From positions 28,867 through 92,866 of the forward strand of contig NZ_JAMQKC010000009.1 of the NCBI RefSeq assembly GCF_028416595.1: a stretch of DNA of 64,000 nt, read 5' to 3'. The first letter of the stretch is position 1, and each line of letters begins with the position of its first letter. The translations under genes were made by a program, and so were the position numbers. Shown here in pieces: positions 44,240 to 56,535 of the stretch. The DNA comes from Aquibacillus salsiterrae. Its GTDB lineage: Bacteria > Bacillota > Bacilli > Bacillales > Amphibacillaceae. A model generated the notes under the pieces. That model was given only the letters and a program-made list of their open reading frames with translations. It was not told the DNA's origin and made no database searches.

Positions 44240-45328
44240 ATGATGAAAATAAAGCAACGAACATTGGTGGTGATGGTCATGCTTTTAAGTATGCTATTCG
44301 TTGCCGTTGCATGTGGTAATGATGACAAGGTTGCAGAAAAAAAACAAAACGAAGCACCACAGGTAGATGATACGAAGGAACCGGCACCTAAGCAAGAACC
44401 TGAACCAGATCCAAAAACGCCCACCTATAAAAACGTCTACCCATTGACAGGCACTGGGACAAATGACCCTGTCGATGACCGAATGGTTGCTGTGATGGTG
44501 AATAACGCTCCACAAGCCCGACCGCAAACGGGTTTGACGAAAGCTGACGTTGTATTCGAAATTTTGGCTGAAGGAAGAATTTCGAGATTTATGGCGCTAT
44601 TCCAAAGTGAGAAACCAGATGTAGTCGGACCAATTCGAAGCGCAAGACCATACTTTTTTAACTTGGCCGACGACTATGGTGCACTGTATGTCTATCACGG
44701 GGCAGCCTATTTCATCCAGGATATGCTAAATAGTGGCGCAGCAGACTTCCTCAATGGTTCTTATTACGATAATGATAAATACTTGTTTAAGCGGGAGAGT
44801 TTCCGGAAACCACCTCATAACTCTTACTTGTTGTTTGATGCAGTCTATGAAGTTGCAGAAAATAAGGGTTATCAAGTAAAATCACAAGTGCAGAAGACTT
44901 TGCCATTTTTGGCTGATGACAAAATATCCTCACTTACGGGCGATGCTGCAGTGGAAATTAGTTTAAATTATACCGATACTTCGATAAGATATGTATATAA
45001 TAGCGAGTCAGAGAAATACGAAAGGTTTAACGACAACGACCAAACTGTCGAACTTGAAACAGAAGAGCCTATTTTATTGGACAACCTATTCGTATTGGAA
45101 ACAGAGCACCAAGTGATAGATGATGAAGGTAGGAGAGAGGTTGATCTAGCTTCCGGAGGGAAAGCGTATTTGTTCCAAAAAGGTAAAGTACAACAAGTGC
45201 AATGGGAAAATGTTGATGGACTTATTTTACCGATGAAAGATGGAGAGCCTGTTGGTTTTGTACCGGGTAAAACATGGATAAATGTAATCCCGATGAATCC
45301 GGGTCTTGAAGGTGTTAATATTCAATAG
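44240..45328 (+). CDS. yerB: DUF3048 lipoprotein (YerB)
   Basis: A lipoprotein of about 362 residues. The signal peptide ends in the lipobox VAVAC (Cys about 25), followed by a Lys/Glu/Pro-rich linker (about residues 33-60) and the DUF3048 part beginning YPLTGTGTNDPVDDRMVAVMVNNAPQARPQTGL, with GPIRSARPYF and a C-terminal VPGKTWINVIPMNPG. Function unknown; the fold is thought to be extracytoplasmic. I chose ATG 44240, 9 bases after GAAAGGG, over the GTG at 44234. Confidence 0.88.
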   Translation: MMKIKQRTLVVMVMLLSMLFVAVACGNDDKVAEKKQNEAPQVDDTKEPAPKQEPEPDPKTPTYKNVYPLTGTGTNDPVDDRMVAVMVNNAPQARPQTGLTKADVVFEILAEGRISRFMALFQSEKPDVVGPIRSARPYFFNLADDYGALYVYHGAAYFIQDMLNSGAADFLNGSYYDNDKYLFKRESFRKPPHNSYLLFDAVYEVAENKGYQVKSQVQKTLPFLADDKISSLTGDAAVEISLNYTDTSIRYVYNSESEKYERFNDNDQTVELETEEPILLDNLFVLETEHQVIDDEGRREVDLASGGKAYLFQKGKVQQVQWENVDGLILPMKDGEPVGFVPGKTWINVIPMNPGLEGVNIQ

Positions 45329-45351
45329 AAAATTGTGAGGTGACCCCAAGC

Positions 45352-45672
45352 GTGCAGATAGATAAATTGCGTGGAGAACAATTGGATCAGCTATTTGATG
45401 CTATTTTAACGTTGAAAGACAGGGAAGAGTGTTATCGCTTTTTCGATGATATTGCAACAATTAGTGAGATTCAATCGTTTGCTCAACGGCTTCAAGTTGC
45501 TAAAATGCTTCGTGATGGGTATACCTATCATACGATTGTACAAGAATCGAGCGCTTCAACAACAACGATTTCGCGTGTGAAACGATGTTTGAATTATGGG
45601 AATGAAGGCTATCAAATGGTGTTAGATAGACTTCGATTGTCACAGGAGATAAATGCAGAGAAAAAAGATTAA
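45352..45672 (+). CDS. yerC: TrpR-like DNA-binding protein (YerC)
   Basis: A 106-residue YerC/YecD-family protein related to the Trp repressor fold. The helix-turn-helix is about residues 50-72 (MLRDGYTYHTIVQESSASTTTISRVKRCL). It begins VQIDKLRGEQLDQLF like B. subtilis YerC (104 residues). GTG 45352 lies 9 bases after GAGGTG, and the GTG at 45340 overlaps it, so the former is used. Targets are unknown. It follows yerB after a 23-base gap, so both are probably one operon. Confidence 0.9.
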   Translation: MQIDKLRGEQLDQLFDAILTLKDREECYRFFDDIATISEIQSFAQRLQVAKMLRDGYTYHTIVQESSASTTTISRVKRCLNYGNEGYQMVLDRLRLSQEINAEKKD

Positions 45673-45689
45673 TGTAAAAGAGGTTGTCT

Positions 45690-45736
45690 AAAAAAGTCCG
45701 GTAAAAGCGACATATCGAACTTCCCGGTCCTTTTTT
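45690..45736 (+). terminator. Terminator after yerC
   Basis: AAAAAAGTCCGG and CCGGTCCTTTTTT stem with one bulge and T-run. Confidence 0.75.
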
Positions 45737-45754
45737 ATCCTCCTTTTTGAATAG

Positions 45755-45800
45755 ATAAGAAAGCTGCCTTAGGCTGGGCAAGGCGACTTGCGCTTTTTTA
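45755..45800. repeat. Fragment of the dispersed intergenic repeat (R9)
   Basis: AAGAAAGCTGCCTTAGGCTG then GGCAAGGCGACTTGCGCTTTTTTAG. It ends at the ribosome binding site of the following gene. Confidence 0.5.
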
Positions 45801-45817
45801 GAAAGGAGATCATTGTA

Positions 45818-46822
45818 ATGATTCGGTTTGGAATAATCGGTACCAATTGGATAACTGAACGGTTTTTAGATGCTGCCAATCAAATAGATGATTTCAGGTT
45901 AACAGCAGTATATTCTAGACGAGAGGAAACAGCTCATGATTTTGCTAACAAATATGGGGTAGCAAAGACTTTTACCGATCTCGAAGCGTTTGCAAAAAAC
46001 ACAGATATAGACGCTGTTTATATCGCTAGTCCCAATTCCTTCCATAAAGAACAAGCAATTCTCTGTATGAAGCAAGGCAAACATGTTTTGGTTGAGAAGG
46101 CAATCGCATCAAATGTTAGAGAAGTAAAGGTAATGTTTGAGGTGGCAAAGCAGAACAATGTGTTGTTGATGGAAGCGGTCAAATCAACACATCTTAATGG
46201 GTTTAAAGCTATCCAAAAACACTTGCCTAAAATTGGAAAAGCACGTCGCTATTTTGCTAGTTACTGTCAATATTCTTCTAGATATGATGCTTATAAGGAA
46301 GGTACCGTGTTAAATGCATTTAAGCCAGAGTTTTCAAACGGGGCGTTAATGGATATTGGTATTTACTGTATTTATCCAATGGTAGCCTTATTCGGTAAGC
46401 CAAGTGAGATAAAGGCTACTAGTTACATGCTAGAATCAGGTGTTGATGGACAAGGGAATATTGTATTTGATTATAGTGATGTAGGTATGAATGGAGTAGT
46501 AATGTATTCAAAAATTACTGATTCCTATCTTCCTTCTGAAATTCAAGGTGAAAACGGAAGTATCCTTATTGATAAGATCAGTGAACCTAGCAATGTTGAA
46601 ATAAAATATCGAGACGGTTCAACAGAAAAAGTAGAGGTTAATCAAGCGAACGAAAACACGATGTATGATGAAGTAGCGCACTTTATCGAGCTAATCAAGG
46701 ATGGTAAGCTTGAATCAGCAGTGAATAGTTTTGAGAATTCACTGATAACGATAGGGATTATCGAAGAGGCCAGAAAGCAGATTGGACTTAGCTATTCAGC
46801 GGATAAGATTGATGAACGCTAG
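45818..46822 (+). CDS. Gfo/Idh/MocA-family NAD(P)-dependent oxidoreductase
   Basis: A 334-residue dehydrogenase. The N-terminal Rossmann domain shows FGIIGTNWITERFLDAA (residues 4-20), the family EKAIASN segment in place of the usual EKP (about 93-99) with the catalytic-type Lys, and a C-terminal alpha/beta domain with MDIGIYCIYPMVALFG, where the Asp and His/Tyr positions usually bind the sugar or polyol. Substrate unknown. ATG 45818 follows AAAGGAG; the upstream TTG lies in the repeat. It is not part of the conserved yerC-pcrB order and has its own terminator, so it is a local insertion. Confidence 0.85.
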   Translation: MIRFGIIGTNWITERFLDAANQIDDFRLTAVYSRREETAHDFANKYGVAKTFTDLEAFAKNTDIDAVYIASPNSFHKEQAILCMKQGKHVLVEKAIASNVREVKVMFEVAKQNNVLLMEAVKSTHLNGFKAIQKHLPKIGKARRYFASYCQYSSRYDAYKEGTVLNAFKPEFSNGALMDIGIYCIYPMVALFGKPSEIKATSYMLESGVDGQGNIVFDYSDVGMNGVVMYSKITDSYLPSEIQGENGSILIDKISEPSNVEIKYRDGSTEKVEVNQANENTMYDEVAHFIELIKDGKLESAVNSFENSLITIGIIEEARKQIGLSYSADKIDER

Positions 46823-46918
46823 AAGAGGTGGGCGTGCCAGATTTTGCTTGTTATGTTAATTAGCGGAAATCATGAACAACCTCTAGTACAAAACTAACAA
46901 AATAATAGCTGTTTCGAT

Positions 46919-46981
46919 AAAAAACCTTTAACCGCAAAATGTAGGTAAGAAAAACACATGCATTCGGTTAAGGTTTTTTTT
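46919..46981 (+). terminator. Terminator after the oxidoreductase gene
   Basis: AAAAAACCTTTAACCG and CGGTTAAGGTTTTTTTT form a stem of about 15 bp around a 31-base loop. A repeat fragment (GAGGCACCCTCCGCTTTTCTC, 46984-47004) follows directly. Confidence 0.85.
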
Positions 46982-47057
46982 GTCGAGGCACCCTCCGCTT
47001 TTCTCACTTTTTCCACTTAATAGATTTTGTTCTTGATTCTATTTCTTTGTCTTTTTT

Positions 47058-47066
47058 TGTTATAAT
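47058..47066 (+). promoter_or_regulatory. Extended -10 promoter before pcrB
   Basis: TGTTATAAT (47058-47066) is a perfect extended -10 element; the -35 region is only T-rich. About 72 bases before pcrB. Nothing else is visible in the 46,823-47,138 gap besides the terminator and repeat fragment. Confidence 0.5.
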
Positions 47067-47138
47067 GAATAGATGGGAATTAGTCCGAAATAGATGCAAT
47101 AGGGTAAAAAGTTTCAATCAGTGGAGGAATGTTTACAC

Positions 47139-47828
47139 GTGTATAACATGACAGAATGGAAGCACATTTTTAAGCTAGACCCAGATAAGGAAATTGATGA
47201 TAAAGCATTGGAGCTAATCTGCGAATCTGGAACGGATGCACTAATCGTTGGAGGAACAGACAATGTCACAATAGATGGAGTCGTGCAACTTTTAAGTAGA
47301 ATTCGGAGATACACGGTTCCTTGTATTTTAGAGGTGTCCAATATCGAATCTGTTACCCCTGGATTTGATTATTACTTTGTTCCAATGGTTTTAAATAGTA
47401 GTGAAAAAAAGTGGATGATGGACGTACAACATCAGGCGGTCAAGCAATATGGGAATGTCATTGACTGGGAGGAGCTCTTTGTCGAAGGATACTGTATTTT
47501 GAATGACGAAGCAAAGGCTTATCAGTACACCAACTGTTTCATGCCTGAGCAAGAAGATGTGATTGCCTTTGCCCAAATGGCAGAGCACATGTTTCATCTT
47601 CCTATTTTTTATATCGAATATAGTGGAAAATACGGTGACCCGAGCTTAGTGGAGCAGGTAAAAGCCCAACTATCCAATACGCAACTATTTTATGGTGGGG
47701 GGATTACCTCGACAGAAAAAGCAAAAGAAATGAGCGCATATGCAGATGTCATTGTTGTCGGAAATGTTATTTATGATAATTTAAAGGAAGCACTAAAAAC
47801 CGTTCAGGCCGTTAAGGGAAACGAATAA
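47139..47828 (+). CDS. pcrB: Heptaprenylglyceryl phosphate synthase PcrB
   Basis: A 229-residue TIM-barrel prenyltransferase that attaches heptaprenyl diphosphate to sn-glycerol 1-phosphate, making an archaeal-type ether lipid in Bacillaceae. [19 protein letters not shown] aligns with the B. subtilis start. The phosphate-binding [18 protein letters not shown] and [10 protein letters not shown] are present. GTG 47139 is chosen because it corresponds to B. subtilis MYDVTEWKH; GGAGG lies 11 bases upstream. It is followed by pcrA after 14 bases. Confidence 0.94.
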   Translation: MYNMTEWKHIFKLDPDKEIDDKALELICESGTDALIVGGTDNVTIDGVVQLLSRIRRYTVPCILEVSNIESVTPGFDYYFVPMVLNSSEKKWMMDVQHQAVKQYGNVIDWEELFVEGYCILNDEAKAYQYTNCFMPEQEDVIAFAQMAEHMFHLPIFYIEYSGKYGDPSLVEQVKAQLSNTQLFYGGGITSTEKAKEMSAYADVIVVGNVIYDNLKEALKTVQAVKGNE

Positions 47829-47842
47829 AGGGGGGGTTAAAT

Positions 47843-50083
47843 GTGAGTCGGACAATGGATGACTTACTGAGTGGATTAAATGAACAGCAAAAAAAAGCGG
47901 TGCAGCATACAGAAGGCCCACTATTAATTATGGCAGGGGCTGGTAGTGGAAAAACAAGAGTGCTTACCCATCGAATTGCTTATTTACTTGGGGAAAAGGA
48001 AATTTCACCCCGTAGTATTTTAGCGATTACTTTTACGAACAAGGCAGCAAGAGAAATGAAGGATAGGGTATATCGGTTAGTTGGCTCCGAGGGTTCAGCT
48101 ATTTGGGTATCGACGTTCCACTCGATGTGCGTACGAATCTTGAGAAGAGACATCGACAGGATCGGTTGGAGTCGGAATTTCACTATTTTAGATAGTGGTG
48201 ACCAGCTTTCTGTCATTAAAAATGTATTAAAGGAAAAAAATATTGACGCGAAAAAATTTGAACCGCGGGCAATGTTAGGTGCGATAAGTTCAGCAAAAAA
48301 TGAACTAATTACGCCGGAAGAATATAGCAAACAGGTTGGGAATTTCTATGAACGGCAAATTGCACAAGTCTATGAGGAATATCAAAAAACGTTGCGTAAA
48401 AATCAATCACTAGACTTTGATGATTTAATCATGCAAACGATCCACTTGTTTAACAGGGTGCCAGAAGTGCTCGAATATTATCAGCGTAGGTTCCAGTACA
48501 TCCATGTTGATGAGTATCAAGACACGAACCATGCCCAGTATTATTTAGTCAAACAACTAGCAGCCCGCTACCAAAATCTATGTGTGGTGGGTGACTCGGA
48601 CCAATCCATTTACCGCTGGCGTGGTGCGGATATAAAAAACATTCTTTCGTTTGAAAAGGATTATCCAAGCGCGAAGGTAGTTATGCTTGAGCAAAACTAT
48701 CGTTCCACGAAACTCATCCTTGAAGCAGCCAATAAGGTCATCGAAAATAACTCAGGTAGAAAACCCAAAAAACTGTGGACAGATAATAGTGATGGGGCAA
48801 AGCTTCATTACTATCAAGCAGCAACGGAACAAGAAGAAAGCTTATTTATCGTCAATAAAATCGAAGAACTAATTGAAACGGATTATACGTATAGTGATAT
48901 GGCTATCCTTTACCGTACGAATGCGCAGTCCCGTTCGATAGAGGAAATGTTCGTCAAAGCAAACATACCATATCAAATGGTTGGCGGCACGAAGTTCTAT
49001 GACCGCAAAGAAATTAAGGACATGCTTGCATACCTTCGCTTAATCGTTAACCCTGATGATGATTTAAGCTTTACCCGCGTAGTTAATGAACCAAAGCGCG
49101 GTGTTGGTAAAACATCGTTAGACAAGCTCAGGGCCTATGCACAAAGGGAAGGAATTTCACTGTATACAGCTGTACAAGAGGTTGATTTTGCTGGGGTAAG
49201 TGGTAAGGCAGCGAAATCATTAGCCGAATTCGGCGCTTTGATCCAGGAGTGGACACAAAAGCAGGAGTTTATCACTGCGACAGATATGGTTGAAGACGTG
49301 TTGAAACGGACAGGCTATGAGGAAATGCTTAATAATGAACGAAGTTTGGAATCGCAAAGCAGACTAGAGAACTTGAATGAATTCAAAACAGTTACCCAGC
49401 ACTTTGAAAAGGAAAGCGACGATAAAACACTAGTAGCCTTTCTAACTGATTTAGCATTAATTGCCGACATTGATCAAATGGATGAAGATGAGGCTAATAC
49501 GGATAAAGTAACGATGATGACCCTTCATGCTTCAAAGGGGTTAGAATTCCCTGTTGTCTTTTTAGCTGGAATGGAGGAGAATGTTTTCCCGCATAGTCGG
49601 TCATTAATGGATGAGGAAGAAATGCAAGAAGAACGCCGGCTTGCTTATGTAGGGATAACAAGAGCGGAAAAGCTACTTCATTTATCGCATGCGAAGATGA
49701 GGAGTTTGTATGGTAAGACGAATATGAATCCAATAAGTCGATTTATTAATGAAATTCCGTCAGAGCTTTTACAAGGGTTTGAAGAAGAACAATCGATCTT
49801 TGGTGGTGGCTTTCTATCCAAGCAGTCGATTCCTAGCAATCAATCAAATCAAGGTTCGTCTAATAACCCAAAACGTACTGTGCAAAGAATAGTCAAAGAA
49901 ACAACTGGTGGAGAAAAACATGGCTGGCAAGTTGGCGATAAAGCAAATCATAAAAAATGGGGACAAGGTACGGTTGTTAAGGTTACTGGTCAAGGAGACT
50001 CAATGGAGTTAGATGTTGCATTTCCGGCACCAATTGGAATCAAGAGGCTTCTAGCACAATTCGCACCAATTACCAAAGACTAG
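47843..50083 (+). CDS. pcrA: ATP-dependent DNA helicase PcrA
   Basis: A 746-residue superfamily 1A 3'-5' helicase for repair, replication-fork restart and plasmid rolling-circle replication. Walker A AGAGSGKT (residues 31-38), motif Ia [11 protein letters not shown], motif [10 protein letters not shown], motif [17 protein letters not shown], motif [15 protein letters not shown] and motif [14 protein letters not shown] are intact. A Gln/Asn/Ser-rich linker (about 655-690) joins a C-terminal Tudor-like domain ([18 protein letters not shown]) that binds RNA polymerase. GTG start 47843 after AAAGGGGGGG. Confidence 0.96.
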   Translation: MSRTMDDLLSGLNEQQKKAVQHTEGPLLIMAGAGSGKTRVLTHRIAYLLGEKEISPRSILAITFTNKAAREMKDRVYRLVGSEGSAIWVSTFHSMCVRILRRDIDRIGWSRNFTILDSGDQLSVIKNVLKEKNIDAKKFEPRAMLGAISSAKNELITPEEYSKQVGNFYERQIAQVYEEYQKTLRKNQSLDFDDLIMQTIHLFNRVPEVLEYYQRRFQYIHVDEYQDTNHAQYYLVKQLAARYQNLCVVGDSDQSIYRWRGADIKNILSFEKDYPSAKVVMLEQNYRSTKLILEAANKVIENNSGRKPKKLWTDNSDGAKLHYYQAATEQEESLFIVNKIEELIETDYTYSDMAILYRTNAQSRSIEEMFVKANIPYQMVGGTKFYDRKEIKDMLAYLRLIVNPDDDLSFTRVVNEPKRGVGKTSLDKLRAYAQREGISLYTAVQEVDFAGVSGKAAKSLAEFGALIQEWTQKQEFITATDMVEDVLKRTGYEEMLNNERSLESQSRLENLNEFKTVTQHFEKESDDKTLVAFLTDLALIADIDQMDEDEANTDKVTMMTLHASKGLEFPVVFLAGMEENVFPHSRSLMDEEEMQEERRLAYVGITRAEKLLHLSHAKMRSLYGKTNMNPISRFINEIPSELLQGFEEEQSIFGGGFLSKQSIPSNQSNQGSSNNPKRTVQRIVKETTGGEKHGWQVGDKANHKKWGQGTVVKVTGQGDSMELDVAFPAPIGIKRLLAQFAPITKD

Positions 50084-50091
50084 AGGTGTAA

Positions 50092-52107
<2,016 letters not shown>

Positions 52108-52111
52108 GTGG

Positions 52112-53260
52112 ATGAAACGAATAGGAATATGCTGCATGGGGCTTTTGTTAGTATTGACTAGTTGTGCCCCTTCCTTTAACAAACAACCTGATGAGGTAAT
52201 TGAAGAAAATCAAGATGAAACAGGTGAACAAGAAACAGCGATTATTCCTAGCTACAACATATCTGATCAAGAATATCGTGTGATGGTCCCATACAAAATT
52301 GGCAAGGCAAGAGGAGTTATTGTCAATCAGGTGGCCAATCGTCTAGATATTGACGAACTAGAAGAAGGGCTAAGAAGGCATTCTAAGGAAGCGTTTGACC
52401 CAGACCAGTATTATTTTCAAGAGGGGCAATACATTACAGAAGACATTGCTTATGACTGGTTAGAACGCTATGAGGTAGATAAGGAAGAGCTCGGGTTAAA
52501 TCCAGAAATTGAAGACCCATCTGACGTCGAACAACAAAGAGAAAACCCGAAGTATCTTTCCCATGTTTTAGAGCAAAACTACTTGGTTAAGACGAATGAT
52601 AATTTTGTTGAGTTGGGCGGGGTCTCGATTGGGATAGCTTTAAAATCAACCTATCGTTTCCAAACAGAAATTGGTGGTCCTTACTTCTATGAAGAAATTC
52701 CTAATGATACAATGTTGGAAAAAGGAAATGAAATAGCCGAAGAGGTTCTAGAACGAACACGATCTATTGAAGGGTTATCAGAGGTGCCAATTTTAATTGC
52801 GTTGTATCGTGAAGCATCTCAGGATTCATTGACACCAGGAAGCTTTGTTGCAAAGGCATTAGTGGATGCGAAAAGTTCTAATATTGATGGATGGGAAACA
52901 GTGAATGAAGAATATATATTGTTCCCTTCTTCCGCAGCAAAAGAGAAGTATCCCGATATTTCTGCTAACTTAAATGACTTTGAACAAGATATCGCAAATT
53001 TCTTTCCGAATTATGTAAGTGTAATTGGAGAAGGGTTTTATGTGAATGAACAATTGCAAAAGCTAACATTGGAGATTCCGATTATCTTTTACGGTAAAGC
53101 AGAGGTGATTGGGTTTACCCAATACGTGTATGGACTAGTCAAGGAAGGCTTTCAAAACCACTACGACCTAGAAATAAACATCACATCAAATGATAAACAA
53201 GAAGCATTAATAACGAGAGAAGCTGGTGAAGATGACCTCAATGTCCACGTGTACAATTAG
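52112..53260 (+). CDS. camS: CamS-family sex pheromone lipoprotein (YerH)
   Basis: A 382-residue lipoprotein. The 17-residue signal peptide ends LLLVLTS before lipobox Cys18; an acidic linker follows and then the CamS domain (about residues 50-380) with two similar halves. In Enterococcus faecalis the CamS signal peptide is the source of pheromone cAM373; in bacilli the function is unknown. It is conserved behind ligA. The next gene is a TPR-type regulator, 63 bases downstream. ATG 52112 lies 4 bases after the ligA stop. Confidence 0.92.
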   Translation: MKRIGICCMGLLLVLTSCAPSFNKQPDEVIEENQDETGEQETAIIPSYNISDQEYRVMVPYKIGKARGVIVNQVANRLDIDELEEGLRRHSKEAFDPDQYYFQEGQYITEDIAYDWLERYEVDKEELGLNPEIEDPSDVEQQRENPKYLSHVLEQNYLVKTNDNFVELGGVSIGIALKSTYRFQTEIGGPYFYEEIPNDTMLEKGNEIAEEVLERTRSIEGLSEVPILIALYREASQDSLTPGSFVAKALVDAKSSNIDGWETVNEEYILFPSSAAKEKYPDISANLNDFEQDIANFFPNYVSVIGEGFYVNEQLQKLTLEIPIIFYGKAEVIGFTQYVYGLVKEGFQNHYDLEINITSNDKQEALITREAGEDDLNVHVYN

Positions 53261-53323
53261 GGGCAGTTCTTTTGGTAGATAGGGCCGGGGAGAACAGTCC
53301 TCATGGTAAAGGGGATGAAGTTA

Positions 53324-54592
53324 ATGGAAATTGGCCCATTAATAAAGCTACACAGGATAAAGCAAAATATGAAACAAGAGGATTTAGCCAAAGGGATTGT
53401 ATCAGAATCTTATTTGTCCAAAATTGAAAACAATAAAACAAATGCTAATCCAAAAGTGATTGATATGTTATGCAATCGTCTTGGAATTAAATTAGATGAT
53501 GAGGTTAGTCAGTCACAGATTATCGAGCAATGTAAGAAGTGGTTCAATCTCCTCTTTGAATTTAACGACATCGAAGAAATGAAAAGGCAATATCAAAAAT
53601 TAAAAGTGTTGATTAGTAAAAATGTCACCCCTTATAACACATTATTTGAAATTCATAAAATAAGGTATTATTTATTAACCGACGATATTAGTAAAGCGAC
53701 CGAACAAGTGGCAAAATTGAAAGAGTTAAAAGCAACATTTAGTGAGAAAGAGCTGTATTATTGGTATAAATTCATTGGCGACGGTTTATGTGATCTAAAG
53801 GATTACCAACAAGGAATACACTACTACAAGCTTGCAGAAGAAAAGCTAACAGACCTCGATTTACCTGAATTTGAAGTTGCTGACTTGAACTATCAAATCG
53901 GGGTTGCGAATAATAATGTGCGCAATTCGATGGAAGTAATAGAATACATTAACGAAGCACTAAAATATTACCGGAAATATTACAACTTAGCGAGATGCTC
54001 ACGAGGCCATTTGCTACTAGGTATTGCGTACCGGAGAATATATGTGTTTGACAAGGCAATTGAAAATTTCAATCTAGCCATGGAATTAGCAGAGATTAAT
54101 AATGATGAAGAGGTAACTAGACTCATCTATATAAATCTTGGACATTTGTACACAGCTAAACAAGAACCAAAGCAAGTGGAATATTATTTTCAAAAGGTAT
54201 TAGATGATCAAAAAGCAACGACACGGCAAAAATTAATCTCGATTTGTGCATTATCGGAACAGTACTTCTTCGCCCATGAAATTGATAAGAAAAAAGAAAT
54301 GATCCAGTACGGTTTGGCCATTTTAAATCAAGAAAGTAATAAAGAAGAGTATCGTTTCTTTGAATTAAAACTTTATACGTATCACTATGCAATTGAGGAA
54401 CAATTTGATAAATTTGAATCGATTGTCATGAACGAATTTATTCCTTTTCTCGAACAAGAGAAGGATTACGTAGGTATTGTCACTTACGGGAAAATGATTG
54501 GCCAGTACTTTGAAGATCTGAAAAAGTATAAATATGCAACGCGTTATTACAAGTTGGTTAATACAGCATATGAAAAAATGATCCAGCTTTAA
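53324..54592 (+). CDS. XRE-family regulator with TPR repeats (RNPP-like)
   Basis: A 422-residue protein with an N-terminal helix-turn-helix (IGPLIKLHRIKQNMKQEDLAKGIVSESYLSKIENNK, about residues 3-38) of the same kind as PlcR and NprR, followed by about eight or nine tetratricopeptide-like helical pairs (about 70-420, for example LYYWYKFIGDGLCDLKDYQQGIHYYKLAEE). This layout is that of RNPP regulators, which bind short secreted and re-imported peptides. No small pheromone gene is adjacent, but camS is directly upstream. ATG 53324 was chosen 9 bases after AAAGGGG; ATG codons at 53303 and 53315 are in frame. It occupies a position that differs from B. subtilis. Confidence 0.85.
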   Translation: MEIGPLIKLHRIKQNMKQEDLAKGIVSESYLSKIENNKTNANPKVIDMLCNRLGIKLDDEVSQSQIIEQCKKWFNLLFEFNDIEEMKRQYQKLKVLISKNVTPYNTLFEIHKIRYYLLTDDISKATEQVAKLKELKATFSEKELYYWYKFIGDGLCDLKDYQQGIHYYKLAEEKLTDLDLPEFEVADLNYQIGVANNNVRNSMEVIEYINEALKYYRKYYNLARCSRGHLLLGIAYRRIYVFDKAIENFNLAMELAEINNDEEVTRLIYINLGHLYTAKQEPKQVEYYFQKVLDDQKATTRQKLISICALSEQYFFAHEIDKKKEMIQYGLAILNQESNKEEYRFFELKLYTYHYAIEEQFDKFESIVMNEFIPFLEQEKDYVGIVTYGKMIGQYFEDLKKYKYATRYYKLVNTAYEKMIQL

Positions 54593-54659
54593 GACGTCGT
54601 TTCATGGAATGCTTCATAATAATCGTTCTGGTTGGAAAGTTGCTAATTTTGCCTGTTTT

Positions 54660-54687
54660 TTGCTATTATCATAAGTATTGTTACTAT
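54660..54687 (+). promoter_or_regulatory. Predicted gatCAB promoter
   Basis: TTGCTA (54660-54665), 16-base spacer, TACTAT (54682-54687), 67 bases before gatC. Confidence 0.45.
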
Positions 54688-54753
54688 ATAGATTCGGGTG
54701 ACATCTTTCCTGTGCAGTAGGAGAGTTCGTTAAATTTTTTGGAGGTGAAGAAA

Positions 54754-55044
54754 ATGGCAGACATTTCAAAAGACCAAGTAAAACACGTTGCCCATTTGGC
54801 GCGTTTAGCAATTACTGATGAAGAAGTTGAAAAGATGACCAAACAGCTAGGGGATATTATCAAGTATGCTGAGTTATTAAACGAATTAGATACGGATAAT
54901 GTACAACCTACAACGCATGTACTAGACTTGAAAAACGTTATGCGTAAAGATGAACCGAGAAAGTGGATTGAAAAGGAAGACGCAATGAAGAATGCTCCAG
55001 ACCAACAAGACGGTCAGTTCCGAGTTCCGTCGATATTAGAATAG
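54754..55044 (+). CDS. gatC: Asp-tRNA(Asn)/Glu-tRNA(Gln) amidotransferase subunit C
   Basis: A 96-residue subunit that wraps GatA and GatB and stabilises the complex. It contains [28 protein letters not shown] and ends FRVPSILE, as usual. ATG 54754 lies 6 bases after GGAGGTG; the TTG at 54739 overlaps that site. First gene of gatCAB. Confidence 0.95.
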   Translation: MADISKDQVKHVAHLARLAITDEEVEKMTKQLGDIIKYAELLNELDTDNVQPTTHVLDLKNVMRKDEPRKWIEKEDAMKNAPDQQDGQFRVPSILE

Positions 55045-55065
55045 AATAGAATAGGAGGGTAAGCC

Positions 55066-56535
55066 ATGTCACTTTTTGAATACAGTCTGAAAGAAATCCA
55101 AGAAAAGCTACATAATAAAGAAATTTCGGTAAGTGATTTAGTATCGGAGTCATTTAATCGAATTAATGCGGTTGATCATCAAATTAATGCTTTCTTAACA
55201 TTAAACGAAGAGGAAGCTCGTAATAAAGCAAAAGCATTAGATGACCAAGTTGGTCCTAATTCTTCGATTCTGTTTGGGATGCCAATTGGAATTAAAGATA
55301 ACATTGTCACAAAAGGACTACGCACAACCTGTGCAAGTCAATTTTTATCCAACTTCCGCGATCCTCTTTATGATGCAACCGTTATGGACAAATTAAATGC
55401 GGAAAATACGGTGACAATCGGTAAGTTGAACATGGACGAGTTTGCGATGGGTTCGTCTACCGAAAACTCAAGCTATGTAAAAACAAGAAACCCATGGAAT
55501 ACAGACCATGTTCCTGGCGGTTCTAGTGGTGGTTCAGCTGCTGCTGTTGCTGCTGGTGAAGTGTTTTTCTCTTTAGGGTCTGACACGGGTGGTTCGATTC
55601 GTCAACCGGCAGCCTTTTGTGGTGTCGTTGGTTTAAAACCTACATATGGTCTTGTATCTCGTTTTGGCTTAGTTGCCTTCGCATCTTCCTTAGATCAAAT
55701 TGGTCCAATAACACGGACAGTGGAAGATAATGCCCATTTGCTTCAAGCAATCGTTGGACATGACCCAATGGATTCAACTTCTGCTAACGTCGACGTACCA
55801 ACCTACAGCGAGTCCTTAGAACAAGGTGTTAATGGTCTCAGAATTGCTGTTCCTAAAGAATATTTAGGTGAAGGGGTTGACCCAGAAGTAAAAGCAGCTG
55901 TTATGAGTGCTCTTAAAGTATATGAAAGTCTAGGTGCAACATGGGAAGAGGTGTCATTGCCACACTCTAAATATGCGGTTGCAGCCTATTACTTATTATC
56001 TTCTTCTGAGGCATCAGCAAACCTAGCACGTTTTGACGGTGTTCGTTACGGTGTTCGGTCGGAAAAGGCAGAGAACATGATAGATATGTTCAAAATGTCT
56101 CGTAGTGAAGGCTTTGGTGACGAGGTGAAGCGCCGTATAATGCTTGGTACGTTTGCGCTTAGCTCTGGTTACTATGATGCTTACTATAAAAAAGCACAAA
56201 AGGTTCGAACATTAATTAAAAATGATTTTGAAAAAATATTTGAAAAATTTGATATTATTGTTGGGCCAACTACACCAACACCAGCATATAAAATTGGTGA
56301 GAAAATTGATGACCCATTAACAATGTATGCAGATGATATTGTAACTAGTCCAATTAACTTAGCTGGTGTTCCTGGAATGTCTATTCCGTGTGGATTTTCT
56401 AGCAAAGGGCTGCCAATCGGTCTACAGCTAATCGGAGATCATTTTGATGAAAAAACATTGTACCAGTTCGCTTACGCGTTTGAGCAAGCAACCGAATTTC
56501 ATAAGAAATTGGTAGAAGTAGGGGGTGGGAAATAA
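55066..56535 (+). CDS. gatA: Asp-tRNA(Asn)/Glu-tRNA(Gln) amidotransferase subunit A
   Basis: A 489-residue amidase-signature enzyme that frees ammonia from glutamine for transamidation of misacylated Glu-tRNA(Gln). The Ser-cisSer-Lys triad is Lys77 (GIKDNI), Ser153 ([10 protein letters not shown]) and Ser177 ([11 protein letters not shown]). AGGAGG precedes the ATG. The gatB start overlaps its last base. Confidence 0.97.
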   Translation: MSLFEYSLKEIQEKLHNKEISVSDLVSESFNRINAVDHQINAFLTLNEEEARNKAKALDDQVGPNSSILFGMPIGIKDNIVTKGLRTTCASQFLSNFRDPLYDATVMDKLNAENTVTIGKLNMDEFAMGSSTENSSYVKTRNPWNTDHVPGGSSGGSAAAVAAGEVFFSLGSDTGGSIRQPAAFCGVVGLKPTYGLVSRFGLVAFASSLDQIGPITRTVEDNAHLLQAIVGHDPMDSTSANVDVPTYSESLEQGVNGLRIAVPKEYLGEGVDPEVKAAVMSALKVYESLGATWEEVSLPHSKYAVAAYYLLSSSEASANLARFDGVRYGVRSEKAENMIDMFKMSRSEGFGDEVKRRIMLGTFALSSGYYDAYYKKAQKVRTLIKNDFEKIFEKFDIIVGPTTPTPAYKIGEKIDDPLTMYADDIVTSPINLAGVPGMSIPCGFSSKGLPIGLQLIGDHFDEKTLYQFAYAFEQATEFHKKLVEVGGGK

